DNA of 64,000 nt from Agrobacterium tumefaciens (GTDB taxonomy: Bacteria; Pseudomonadota; Alphaproteobacteria; Rhizobiales; Rhizobiaceae): the NCBI GenBank assembly GCA_017744915.1, contig JAGIAH010000001.1, positions 729,522 to 793,521 on the forward strand, given 5' to 3'. Made by a program: the position numbers and the translations under genes. Under the pieces are notes generated by a model. The model searched no databases. It had not been told where the DNA came from and saw only the letters and a list, made by a program, of their open reading frames with translations. This document shows positions 1-7,876 of the stretch, piece after piece (position 1 is the stretch's first letter; each line of letters opens with the position of its first letter).

Positions 1-377
1 CCCATGACCATACCGACCAATGTCGTGAGGCAGATTGCGAGACCCGCAGCAACCCAGGGATCGACACCATTGAGGAACAGCCAGCCGGCCGCCACCATCG
101 CAAGTGCTGTAACGGAACCCACGGAAAGATCGATACCACCCGAGATCAGCAGGATCGTCATGCCCACAACGACGATGCTTTCGATGGCGAAGACCATGGC
201 CATGGCCCGCAGATTGTCCACCGTCAGGAAGTAGGGCGATATGAAAGACATCACTGCAAAAAGCGCGAGAATGATGACGATCAGCCCGGTTTCGCGCGCC
301 TTGATCGCCGGCTCCCACCAGGCCGTGCGGCGAACCGCCGCCTCGGCAAGGCTTGAAGGTGTTTCCGATGTTGCCAT
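1..377 (-). CDS. Sugar ABC transporter permease, RbsC family (partial, 3' end outside window)
   Basis: The minus-strand frame opens with ATG at 377 and runs off the window edge, so only the N-terminal 125 or so residues are visible. A short cytoplasmic stretch is followed by hydrophobic segments and the ISGGIDLSVGS motif typical of RbsC/XylH/AraH-type inner-membrane permeases of the BPD_transp_2 family. It lies 12 bp downstream of the ATPase gene and completes a three-gene sugar importer with the binding protein at 1985-2998. The family is clear; the transported sugar cannot be read from the sequence. Confidence 0.9.
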   Translation of the reverse strand, partial: MATSETPSSLAEAAVRRTAWWEPAIKARETGLIVIILALFAVMSFISPYFLTVDNLRAMAMVFAIESIVVVGMTILLISGGIDLSVGSVTALAMVAAGWLFLNGVDPWVAAGLAICLTTLVGMVM

Positions 378-389
378 TTTCCCGCTCCC

Positions 390-1910
390 TCAGGCTTCCG
401 CCGCATTCTGCATGATATTGATCGATGCGAGCTGCATGATCTTTTCCTCCGTCATGTCGTCTCCCGCGACCTCGCCGGTGATGCGCCCCTCGCGCACGAC
501 AAGTACACGATCGCTGACGCCGATAAGTTCCGGCAGCTCCGAGGAGATGACGACCACGCCAACCCCTTCCCGCGCCAGTTCCCGGATCTGGCGGTGGATT
601 TCCGCCTTGGCGCCTACATCCACCCCGCGGGTCGGCTCATCCAGAAAGATGACTTCCGGTTCCACCGACAGCATCTTGGCCAGCGCCACCTTCTGCTGGT
701 TGCCGCCGCTCAAGGTCGATACCGCGTCACCGACGCTGTTCGCCCGCAGTTTCAGCCGGCGTCCCAGCTCATCGGCACGTTTCATCTCCTTGCGCCGCTC
801 GATGAAACCCATGCCGTTCGATATCCTGCCGATATCGAGTGCGGAGACATTGGAAGCGATGGACATGTTGAGGAACAATCCGTCGCCCTTGCGGTCCTCG
901 GAGAGATAAACGATCCCCTCCCGGATGCTGTCGCGATAATCCCTAAGCTTCAGCGGCCGGCCGCGCAGTGCGACCTCGCCTTTCGGTTTTCCTTCCAGCC
1001 GGCAGACAGCCCGCGCAATCTCACTGCGGCCGGCACCGATAAGCCCGGCAAATCCTAAGATTTCGCCGCGACGCAGGTCGAAATCGACGTCGAAAACACG
1101 TTTTCCTTCGTTCAAGCCCCGAACCGAAAGAATGACCTCATCCGATTTTTCATCATCCGCCAGTTTCGCCGGATAGAGCTTGTCGAGTACGCGCCCGACC
1201 ATGCTGTTGACCACCTCTTCCGGGGAGATATCGGCAATATTCTCCGTCCTGATATGGCAGCCGTCGCGCATGACAGTGATGCGGTCGCAATGTTCGAAAA
1301 TCTCCGCCATGCGGTGGGAGATATAGATGATGGCAATGCCGCGTGCCGCCAGCCGGTGCATGATCTTGAAAAGCGTCTGTGCCTCGGTCTCGGTCAGCGC
1401 CGCCGTCGGCTCGTCGAGGATCAGGATACGGCAATCCAGCGTCAGCGCCTTGGCGATCTCGACGATCTGCTGCTGCGAAATCGACAGGTCGCCCGCCCGA
1501 CGAGCGGGATCGATATCGCCGATCTCCCGCAGCACCGTTGCCGCCCGTTTTTCCAGATCGCTATAATTCATGAACCAGGAGCGGCTCTGGCCGGTCTCCG
1601 ACATGTACATGTTTTCGGCGACCGAAATCTCCGGGCAGAGTGCGATCTCCTGATGCACGAAACCGATGCCCAGTCGGTTCGCCGCGTTGGGTGAAGATAT
1701 GCGGACCGGCTTGCCATCCAGCAGGATTTCTCCGCCATCTGGCTGCAGAATGCCGTCGATGATATGCATCAACGTCGATTTGCCGGCGCCGTTTTCACCG
1801 GCGAGTGCGTGGATTTCGCCGCGCCGCAATTCAAGTGCGGCACTGCGCAACGCCCGCACGGGCCCGAACGCCTTGTGAATATTCGTCATGCTGAGGATGA
1901 CCTCACCCAT
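390..1910 (-). CDS. Sugar ABC transporter ATP-binding protein (RbsA/MglA type)
   Basis: This 506-residue cytoplasmic ATPase has two tandem ABC domains, as in RbsA, MglA and AraG. The first has a Walker A GENGAGKST at about residues 38-46, the signature-region sequence LSISQQQ and Walker B ILILDEPTAAL. The second has the intact signature LSGGNQQK near residue 400 followed by VIFLDEPTRGVD. As usual for the family, the second domain has no canonical Walker A lysine motif (FAGLIGAGRSE). The start is supported by GGAGG five bases upstream. It sits between the binding-protein and permease genes on the same strand. Substrate is probably a monosaccharide or polyol, but is not determinable here. Confidence 0.93.
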   Translation of the reverse strand: MGEVILSMTNIHKAFGPVRALRSAALELRRGEIHALAGENGAGKSTLMHIIDGILQPDGGEILLDGKPVRISSPNAANRLGIGFVHQEIALCPEISVAENMYMSETGQSRSWFMNYSDLEKRAATVLREIGDIDPARRAGDLSISQQQIVEIAKALTLDCRILILDEPTAALTETEAQTLFKIMHRLAARGIAIIYISHRMAEIFEHCDRITVMRDGCHIRTENIADISPEEVVNSMVGRVLDKLYPAKLADDEKSDEVILSVRGLNEGKRVFDVDFDLRRGEILGFAGLIGAGRSEIARAVCRLEGKPKGEVALRGRPLKLRDYRDSIREGIVYLSEDRKGDGLFLNMSIASNVSALDIGRISNGMGFIERRKEMKRADELGRRLKLRANSVGDAVSTLSGGNQQKVALAKMLSVEPEVIFLDEPTRGVDVGAKAEIHRQIRELAREGVGVVVISSELPELIGVSDRVLVVREGRITGEVAGDDMTEEKIMQLASINIMQNAAEA

Positions 1911-1984
1911 AACGCCCTCCCGAACCTGCTTCCCCTGTGACCGGCGAGGCCAAAAAACCCCGCCGGTTTTTCAAGAGCGACGCG

Positions 1985-2998
1985 TCAGCGTCCTTTCATA
2001 TACTCATTGAGATCGAAGGAAGCGGCATTCGCCTTGGTAATGACAGCGAAACCATTATCCATCGAAGGTACCTGCATCGGATTGAAGCCGGAAACCTTAT
2101 AGTCGTTGAATGGATCGATCAGGTCCGAATGGGCGCCCAGAAACGTGTTCATGAAACCCATGAAACCCTGAACCCCCTGATTGGGATTGATGGACATGTA
2201 GATATTGCCCTGCTTGATGTGTTCCAGCGTTGCCGGCGTGATATCCGCGTGCAGGATGAGCACTTTCTTTTTCGCTTCCAGAACCGCAGTCGTCGCACCT
2301 TCGGCAGAACCGGCTTCCGGAATCCAGAGCGCGCCCAGATTGGGGTTTGCCTGCAGGAGAGCGCCGACCGCCTGATAGGCGACATTGGCGTCCTGGTTTG
2401 TGGCCTGCCTGCCAACCAGCTTCATCTGAGGATAGGTACGCCCCATATAGTCGATGAGGGCGGTGACGCGCAGATCGTGATTGCTCTGGCCCGGATTTTC
2501 CAGAACCGCATATTCACCCTTTTCACCGAGCTTCTTGACGATTTCATCGGCCGCAAATTTCGCCTCGGCAACATTGTCCGAAGTGATATAGGCGGTACGC
2601 TTCGACTTCGGGGAATCCGCTGCGAAGGTCGTCACGGAAACACCGGACGCAATTGCCTTGTTGATGGGTTCGATAAAGGGATCCGCCTGCATCGGGTGCA
2701 GCAGGATGCCTTTCGGCTTCTTCACCAGCTCCTGCTCGAAGGACGCGATCTGCTTGGTGATGTCATATTCCGGCGTACCGGTGAAGACGGCCTCGCAGCC
2801 AAGCGCCTTGGCCGCCTGCTTGAACCCCTCGAAGACCGGCACCCAATAAGGGTGGCTGGAAACCATGACGTTCATCACATAGGTCTCACCCGGCTCGCAC
2901 GCGAATTTACCCGCGGCAGCCGCCGGCGAAGTGGCACCAGCGGTCATCGCCACGGTCAAAACACCCGCGGCAGCGGTCAATTTCAGAAAAGCCAACAT
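1985..2998 (-). CDS. Periplasmic sugar-binding protein of the ABC importer
   Basis: This 337-residue protein starts with a Sec signal peptide (hydrophobic core rich in A, V, L and T, ending at about PAAAAGKF) followed by a type I periplasmic binding domain of the Peripla_BP_4 / RbsB class. The mature protein begins with a cysteine-containing segment and the motif VSSHPYWVPVFEGFKQAAKALGC, then EYDITKQIASFEQ. It is first in the minus-strand order binding protein, ATPase, permease, so its promoter should be in 3000-3140, where repeated AATTTATTGCA motifs are seen. The substrate specificity is unknown. Confidence 0.9.
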   Translation of the reverse strand: MLAFLKLTAAAGVLTVAMTAGATSPAAAAGKFACEPGETYVMNVMVSSHPYWVPVFEGFKQAAKALGCEAVFTGTPEYDITKQIASFEQELVKKPKGILLHPMQADPFIEPINKAIASGVSVTTFAADSPKSKRTAYITSDNVAEAKFAADEIVKKLGEKGEYAVLENPGQSNHDLRVTALIDYMGRTYPQMKLVGRQATNQDANVAYQAVGALLQANPNLGALWIPEAGSAEGATTAVLEAKKKVLILHADITPATLEHIKQGNIYMSINPNQGVQGFMGFMNTFLGAHSDLIDPFNDYKVSGFNPMQVPSMDNGFAVITKANAASFDLNEYMKGR

Positions 2999-3028
2999 AT
3001 TCCCCTCCCAAGGACAATGACTTAGTCC

Positions 3029-3139
3029 GCAATAAATTTTACTATGCGTAATTTATTGCATGACCACTGAGATAGCGGGAAAAACCGGGCACGTCAACGG
3101 CTTTGAATTTTATTTTGCATTGTGAAATTTATTGCAAAA
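3029..3139. promoter_or_regulatory. Repeated AATTTATTGCA operator upstream of the sugar ABC operon
   Basis: A perfect inverted repeat, GCAATAAATT (3029-3038) and AATTTATTGC (3050-3059), is followed by two further direct motif copies near 3107-3120 (with an extra TT) and 3126-3137. The spacing and position just upstream of the binding-protein start suggest binding sites for a repressor of the ABC operon. No regulator gene is adjacent in the window. The repeats are seen directly; the regulatory role is inferred. Confidence 0.5.
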
Positions 3140-3262
3140 GAGCATTAAGCGAAAAAGCCGATCACCAGCGACCATGTGGCCAGCGTGAATAGTGAGTGCC
3201 GCATCGGCTATAGGTTTGCTCACGGATAAGAAGGGCTGGACCATGGCTGAGCCAGAAACGCA

Positions 3263-3294
3263 AAAAGGGTTTCTGATTGCTCAGAAACCCTTTT
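3263..3294 (-). terminator. Rho-independent terminator of tRNA-Val
   Basis: A perfect 14-bp inverted repeat (arms AAAAGGGTTTCTGA and its complement, 4-base loop TTGC) lies 12 bp beyond the 3' end of the tRNA on the minus strand. The A/T ends of the stem give a U-rich tail. Confidence 0.8.
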
Positions 3295-3306
3295 CATAAA
3301 TTCGGA

Positions 3307-3381
<75 letters not shown>

Positions 3382-3463
3382 TCCGTGGCGGCGGATAGAC
3401 CACAAAACCGGTTCATGCGTCAACTGCTTTTTTTCGGTTTTGTGAAGGTTTTTTGAGAGGCCC

Positions 3464-3826
3464 CTACGCCACAAGGAGTTTGTTGACCTCATCCACGAGA
3501 TCACGCAGATGGAACGGCTTGGAAAGCACCTTGGCGTCCTTCGGAGCCTTCGAATCGGCGTTCAGTGCAACGGCCGCAAAGCCGGTGATGAACATCACCT
3601 TCAGGTCGGGGTCGAGTTCGGTGGCGCGACGCGCAAGCTCGATGCCATCCATTTCGGGCATGACGATATCGGTCAGCAGCAGCGAAAAAGGCTCTTCGCG
3701 AAGCCGGTCATAGGCGCTTGCGCCGTTGTCGAAGGAAGAAACCTTGTAACCGGCTTTTTCCAGCGCCTTGACGAGAAAGCGGCGCATATCGTTGTCGTCT
3801 TCAGCGAGAAGAATTTTCTGATTCAT
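3464..3826 (-). CDS. cpdR: Single-domain response regulator CpdR
   Basis: This 120-residue protein is a stand-alone receiver domain. It has the acidic pair in LLAEDDNDM, the phosphorylated aspartate in LLTDIVMPEMDG (D53 with the start chosen here), a conserved Thr in VMFITGF and Lys in VLSKPFHL. In Caulobacter and Sinorhizobium, unphosphorylated CpdR recruits the ClpXP protease to the cell pole and gates degradation of cell-cycle regulators. The second of two adjacent ATG codons (3826 rather than 3829) was chosen because it gives the D53 numbering of Sinorhizobium CpdR1. It is divergent from the amidohydrolase gene at 4008. Confidence 0.9.
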   Translation of the reverse strand: MNQKILLAEDDNDMRRFLVKALEKAGYKVSSFDNGASAYDRLREEPFSLLLTDIVMPEMDGIELARRATELDPDLKVMFITGFAAVALNADSKAPKDAKVLSKPFHLRDLVDEVNKLLVA

Positions 3827-4007
3827 CATAAGTGACCGTAACTGCTCAATGTTTGGAATACCCTAGCCCGATTATAGGATTTTCACGGTAAATATCCTGT
3901 GAACGCGTGAATCGGTATAGCGCTGCTTGGGCGATAGTATGGACTTGCCGCACCGTAACTGGCAACATGAACATCCTGATAGTTTGCGACATGGTAAATG
4001 GCACGGA

Positions 4008-4892
4008 ATGGACTGGGTCACGGGTGAATATGAGCTGTTCGAAGTAACGGAACCTGCCGTTCAAACCCTGCCATTTGTCTATAATTCACCCCATAGCGGC
4101 CGCTGTTATCCCATCTCCTTCCTGGAATCGGCGCGGCTCGATTCGCATGAAATCCGACGCTCCGAAGATCACTTCGTCGATGAACTATTCGCTGCGGCGC
4201 CTGAGATCGGCGCCCCGCTTCTGAAAGCAAATTTTCCGCGCGCCTATCTCGACGTCAATCGCGAGCCTTATGAGCTCGATCCGCGCATGTTCGAGGGCAC
4301 GTTGCCGCCTTACGCCAATATCGGCTCCATGCGGGTCGCCGGCGGCCTCGGAACCGTGCCACGCATCGTCGCCGAAAATATGGATATCTATGCCCATCGC
4401 CTGCCGGTGGACGAAGCGCTCTCGCGGATCGAAACGATCTACAAACCCTATCACGCCTGTTTGCGCCGGCTGCTTTCACGCACCCATGCCCATTTCGGCA
4501 TGGCGGTGCTGATCGACTGCCATTCCATGCCGGGCAATATCCGCGTCGCCGGCTCGAATCTGAGACCGGACGTGATCATCGGCGACCGTTACGGCACCAG
4601 CGCATCCCAGGAAGTCTCCCGCGCCGCCCTGCATTTTCTCGAGGAGCTGGGTTTCGTCGCAGTCTGCAACAAACCCTATGCCGGCGGCTTCATCACCGAA
4701 CATTACGGGCGGCCGATTCGATCTCTCCACGCTCTGCAGATCGAGGTCAACCGGGCGCTTTATGTGGATGAAAAGACGCTTTTGAAAAAAGCCGATTTTC
4801 CCGCCATTCAGGCATCGCTGGAGATCTTCATGCGCCAGCTCGGCGCCTTCGTTTCGGAATACGCGATCGAAACATCGCTCGCCGCCGAATAG
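4008..4892 (+). CDS. N-formylglutamate amidohydrolase family protein
   Basis: This protein of 294 residues belongs to the FGase family. Family motifs are FVYNSPHSG near the N terminus, the metal-site region RRSEDHFVDELF, FPRAYLDVNRE and VLIDCHSMPGN, and a C-terminal GGFITEHYG. A frame opens earlier (TTG 3927, ATG 3939), but the residues before 4008 look unlike the family, so ATG 4008 is preferred; this start is uncertain. It is distinct from the true HutG at 57875-58675, which sits in the hut operon. Its partner here is divergent cpdR, so its physiological substrate (N-formyl amino acid or other) is unknown. Confidence 0.8.
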   Translation: MDWVTGEYELFEVTEPAVQTLPFVYNSPHSGRCYPISFLESARLDSHEIRRSEDHFVDELFAAAPEIGAPLLKANFPRAYLDVNREPYELDPRMFEGTLPPYANIGSMRVAGGLGTVPRIVAENMDIYAHRLPVDEALSRIETIYKPYHACLRRLLSRTHAHFGMAVLIDCHSMPGNIRVAGSNLRPDVIIGDRYGTSASQEVSRAALHFLEELGFVAVCNKPYAGGFITEHYGRPIRSLHALQIEVNRALYVDEKTLLKKADFPAIQASLEIFMRQLGAFVSEYAIETSLAAE

Positions 4893-4950
4893 CACCCCGA
4901 ATTACCGGTATTCCAGCTCGTTATCCCGCATCGCCCGGCCGTGTCCGGGC

Positions 4951-5025
4951 AAAAAAAACCGCGCCTTGGCGCGGTCAAGTCTAGGGAGGAAACACCCAAG
5001 GAGGGTATTTACAGTCAAAGACTGT
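4951..5025 (-). ncRNA. Predicted 75-nt trans-acting sRNA with two anti-Shine-Dalgarno motifs
   Basis: On the minus strand a transcript starting near 5025 would hold three elements. Hairpin 1 is ACAGTC-TTT-GACTGT. Hairpin 2 is ACCC-TCCTT-GGGT, with the anti-SD sequence in its loop, followed by a single-stranded TTTCCTCCC. The third is a GC-rich Rho-independent terminator, CCGCGCC/GGCGCGG with eight T residues (4951-4974). A sigma70 promoter with ideal spacing sits immediately upstream (5032-5060). CCUCC loops of this kind are known in alphaproteobacterial sRNA families (alpha-r14 and cuckoo-type RNAs). Membership of such a family is inferred, not shown. Likely action is base pairing with ribosome binding sites of many mRNAs. 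Confidence 0.7.
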
Positions 5026-5031
5026 AGGGTG

Positions 5032-5060
5032 AATTTACGCAGCCACTGCACAATTGTCAA
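5032..5060 (-). promoter_or_regulatory. Sigma70 promoter of the predicted sRNA
   Basis: On the minus strand a perfect -35 box TTGACA (5055-5060) is separated by 17 bp from a -10 box TAAATT (5032-5037). The expected start, about seven bases downstream, coincides with the first hairpin of the predicted sRNA. Confidence 0.65.
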
Positions 5061-5209
5061 TCACTTTATTTTTTGCCTATTTTTTATGCTTATGCCCAAA
5101 AATATGGAAACGCCGGCTCCGGCATCCGTATGAGTGGACGGCGGGCGTGATTCCGGTTTATGCATTGCGCCACAGAGTTTAGGCCACCATTCAGGCAATG
5201 AGGTTTCGC

Positions 5210-5989
5210 ATGCTGCTGCCCGATCGGGATTTCTTCTTCAAACTTGCCGATGCCGCCAGCGCCGAGACGCTTCCCCGCTTCCGCACGGGCATTGCCGTCA
5301 CCAACAAGCAGGATGGTGGCTACGATCCGGTGACGGAAGGCGATCAGGCGGCGGAAACCGCGATTCGCGCGCTCATCGAAGACCGTTTTCCGCAGCACGG
5401 CATTCTTGGCGAAGAACATGGCAATGTCGGTCTCGACCGCGATCATATCTGGGTCATCGACCCGATCGACGGCACCCGCGCCTTCATTTCCGGCGTACCG
5501 GTCTGGGGCACACTGATCGGCTTCCAGTCAGCCGGGCGCGCCACGATGGGCATCATGGACCAGCCCTTCACGAAAGAGCGTTATTTCGCCGATGGCGAAG
5601 CGGCGTGGTATTTCGGACCCGACGGCGAAAAGAAGATCCACACGCGTGATTGCGCGTCTCTATCGGATGCGGTGCTATTCACCACAAGCCCGCATATCTT
5701 CACCGCGGAAGAAAGACCCTTGTACGAAAAGGTGCAGGGCCAGGCTCGCCTTTTCCGTTACGGCGTGGATTGTTACGCCTATTGCCTTCTTGCGGCCGGC
5801 CATGTCGATCTGGTGATCGAATCCGGCCTGAAGCCCTATGATGTCGGCGCGCTTATTCCCGTGATCGAGCAGGCCGGCGGCATCATCACCACCTGGGACG
5901 GCGGACGTCCGGAAGATGGCGGCCGCATTCTGGCTGCCGGCTCCAAGGCCGTGCACGAACAGGCGCTTGCCATTCTCTCAAAACTCTAG
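5210..5989 (+). CDS. hisN: Inositol monophosphatase family protein, probable histidinol-phosphatase
   Basis: This Mg-dependent phosphatase of the IMPase fold has about 259 residues. Metal-binding motifs are ILGEEHG, WVIDPIDGTRAF and the C-terminal PYDVGALIPVIEQAGG, all intact. The N-terminal DPVTEGDQAAE matches the Lys/Asp-Glu entry motif of HisN-type members. In alphaproteobacteria this subgroup commonly supplies histidinol-phosphate phosphatase for histidine biosynthesis. Inositol or 3'-phosphoadenosine substrates remain possible. ATG 5210 has GAGG at good spacing; ATG 5198 is also possible. No other his biosynthesis gene is nearby. Stem-loops in 5100-5197 may form its leader. Confidence 0.8.
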   Translation: MLLPDRDFFFKLADAASAETLPRFRTGIAVTNKQDGGYDPVTEGDQAAETAIRALIEDRFPQHGILGEEHGNVGLDRDHIWVIDPIDGTRAFISGVPVWGTLIGFQSAGRATMGIMDQPFTKERYFADGEAAWYFGPDGEKKIHTRDCASLSDAVLFTTSPHIFTAEERPLYEKVQGQARLFRYGVDCYAYCLLAAGHVDLVIESGLKPYDVGALIPVIEQAGGIITTWDGGRPEDGGRILAAGSKAVHEQALAILSKL

Positions 5990-6009
5990 GCGCTTGGCTC
6001 AAGCGGCCA

Positions 6010-6951
6010 TCACTCCGGCGCGAAAAACGCGTCGATGGCCGCCAGGGCCTGTTTGCGGAAAACGTCACGCTCATGCAGCAATTCGTGGCGCGCACCGGTG
6101 ATGGGAAGAAGCTGCGCCGCCCGGAAATTGCGCGAGAGCTCTTCCTGCGCCTTGTAAGGCGTGATCGTATCCAGCATCGGCGCCAGAATGAGGGTGGGAA
6201 TATTTATGTTCGTCAGGTGATCCTGGCGGGTCACCCGCGCCATGGTCTTCAGCGCCTCATGGACCCACCGCGCCGTGGGCGCGCCGATGAACAGTTCCGG
6301 AAACTGCCTGTGTAGCGAGAGATTTCGGGCAAAACGTCTTGCATCCGAGGTCAGCGGATTGCCATCGAAATCCCGCTCACGCTGATCCTTGCCGAGTTGA
6401 ATCCTTCCCAGACCGACAAGGCTCAAGGCCGTCGCAACCACCCGGATGACGGGCGCGGGAACGGATTGCTGGTTATCCAGCTCGATGAATGGCGAACACA
6501 GCGCCAGACGGTCAATCCGGTTCGACAGGCCGGGTGCGGCGGCAAGCGCCGCGAGCGCGCCGGTGGAATGGGCAATCATGAAGAAAGGTAGCCGCGTATC
6601 CGGCAGCACCACCTGTTCGAGAAAAAGGCTTATATCGCGCTGATAGTCTGAAAAGCGCCGCACATGCCCGGCGCCCGGTTTTTTCAGGAGCCTTTCGGAG
6701 CCGCCCTGCCCGCGCGTGTCGAAGGTTGCGACCCAGAAGCCCATGGCCGTCAGATCGGTGACGGTCTCGAAATATTTCTCGATGCATTCGTTCCTGCCAT
6801 GCAGCAACACCACCGTTCCGCGGGCAATGTGGCGGCTGGAACGAAAGATCGCATATCGAAGCTGCTTGCCGCCATGGCCGGTAAAATATCCGACAGTATG
6901 GTTGTCGGGAACCGGGTTGTCTTCACTGGCGTGCAATGTGGCTTCGATCAT
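6010..6951 (-). CDS. Alpha/beta hydrolase, lysophospholipase / S33 family
   Basis: This 313-residue single-domain alpha/beta hydrolase resembles monoacylglycerol lipases and PldB-type lysophospholipases. The oxyanion region is LLHGRNE (residues 49-55) and the nucleophile elbow is AHSTG with S129, an alanine variant of GxSxG. The acid is probably in APMLDTITP and the catalytic histidine in GARHELLHE. No signal peptide is visible, so it is likely cytoplasmic. The open frame extends 19 codons upstream from a TTG, but that stretch is Arg/Lys/Pro-rich and unlike the family, so ATG 6951 was chosen. It is convergent with the HisN-like gene, with 20 bp between the stops. Confidence 0.8.
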   Translation of the reverse strand: MIEATLHASEDNPVPDNHTVGYFTGHGGKQLRYAIFRSSRHIARGTVVLLHGRNECIEKYFETVTDLTAMGFWVATFDTRGQGGSERLLKKPGAGHVRRFSDYQRDISLFLEQVVLPDTRLPFFMIAHSTGALAALAAAPGLSNRIDRLALCSPFIELDNQQSVPAPVIRVVATALSLVGLGRIQLGKDQRERDFDGNPLTSDARRFARNLSLHRQFPELFIGAPTARWVHEALKTMARVTRQDHLTNINIPTLILAPMLDTITPYKAQEELSRNFRAAQLLPITGARHELLHERDVFRKQALAAIDAFFAPE

Positions 6952-7199
6952 CGGTCTTTTCCGGCTTTTCTGCCCTTTCGGGATAGGTCGGCGGCGCGGG
7001 AAGGTCAAAGAAAAAATTGCCGGAACCGTCGGTTAAAGCAGTCGCGGTTCCGGCCAGTAAGACAGAAGAAGAAGGGACGTTATTGCTTCTGTCCACGGAG
7101 AATGTCTCCGATGACCGAAGTTTTATGGCTCTCAAACTGAACGATGCCGGAACCGGATGTTCAGCCATGGTTCATGTTGCCCTCGTCTTTTCACGCCCC

Positions 7200-7330
7200 C
7201 TTGACGCCGCGCATGACCATTCCCATCTCCTTCATGCGGTCGCCAGAACGGGACCGCGCCCAATGTCCGGCCGTCGCCAGAACGGGACGCCAGACTTAAC
7301 CGCAAACAGTCGCTTCTTAAGGAGGACACC
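7200..7330 (+). promoter_or_regulatory. RpoH-type promoter and ROSE-like RNA thermometer leader
   Basis: A sigma32-like promoter, CTTGAC (7200-7205), 16 bp and CCCATCT (7222-7228), is followed by a leader of about 95 nt. The leader holds a hairpin GCGGTC...GACCGC near 7236-7257 and a second, similar one: the block GTCGCCAGAACGGGA occurs at 7239-7253 and again at 7273-7287. The 3' end, TCGCTTCTT facing AAGGAGGA (7309-7325), places the ribosome binding site in a weak stem with the UYGCU sequence that marks ROSE thermometers. ROSE control of small heat-shock genes is established in rhizobia and Agrobacterium; its presence here is inferred by inspection. Confidence 0.7.
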
Positions 7331-7813
7331 ATGCGTCACGTTGATTTTTCCCCCCTCTATCGTTCCACCGTCGGCTTCGACCGTCTTTTTTCGATGCTCG
7401 ACGGCCTCGGCCAGCCCGAACAGGCACAGTCCTATCCGCCCTATAATATCGAGCGGACCGGTGAAAACACCTATCGCATCACCATGGCGGTCGCCGGTTT
7501 CGATGAAACCGAACTCAGCATCGAATCCCGCGCCAATGCACTGACGGTGAAGGCCGAGAAGTCCGCAGATGAAAAGGCCACTGAAGGCGAGTTTCTCTAT
7601 CGCGGCATCGCCACGCGCGCTTTCGAACGCCGCTTCCAGCTTGCTGACCATGTCGAAGTCCAGACCGCTTCCCTGAAGAATGGCCTGCTCCATATCGACC
7701 TCGTCCGCAATATTCCGGAAGCGATGAAGCCGCGCCGCATCGCGATCTCGTCCGACAGCGCCGATGCGCCGAAGACGATCGAAGCCCAGATTTCGCCTGC
7801 CCAGGTCAACTAA
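7331..7813 (+). CDS. hspL: Small heat-shock protein, Hsp20/IbpA family (HspL-like)
   Basis: This 160-residue cytoplasmic chaperone has a central alpha-crystallin domain from about residue 38 (YNIERTGENTYRITMAVAGF) through FERRFQLADHVEV and NGLLHIDL, and a C-terminal RRIAI segment fitting the I-x-I/V oligomer contact. It holds unfolded proteins in a refoldable state. SD AAGGAGGA lies seven bases before the ATG and is part of the ROSE-like leader. Its place about 37 genes from repABC agrees with my recollection of C58 hspL on the linear chromosome, whose product assists the VirB type IV system. The symbol is therefore likely but not proven. Confidence 0.85.
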   Translation: MRHVDFSPLYRSTVGFDRLFSMLDGLGQPEQAQSYPPYNIERTGENTYRITMAVAGFDETELSIESRANALTVKAEKSADEKATEGEFLYRGIATRAFERRFQLADHVEVQTASLKNGLLHIDLVRNIPEAMKPRRIAISSDSADAPKTIEAQISPAQVN

Positions 7814-7835
7814 GCTTTTCTGACATGTAAAACGA

Positions 7836-7860
7836 ACGGCCCCTTCACGGGGCCGTTTTT
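7836..7860 (+). terminator. Rho-independent terminator after the heat-shock gene
   Basis: An 8-bp stem ACGGCCCC/GGGGCCGT with loop TTCAC is followed by a T run on the plus strand. It lies between two convergent genes and may also end the minus-strand transcript, where the tail is weaker (TTCGTTTT). Confidence 0.85.
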
Positions 7861-7876
7861 GTTTGTGGAAATCCCG

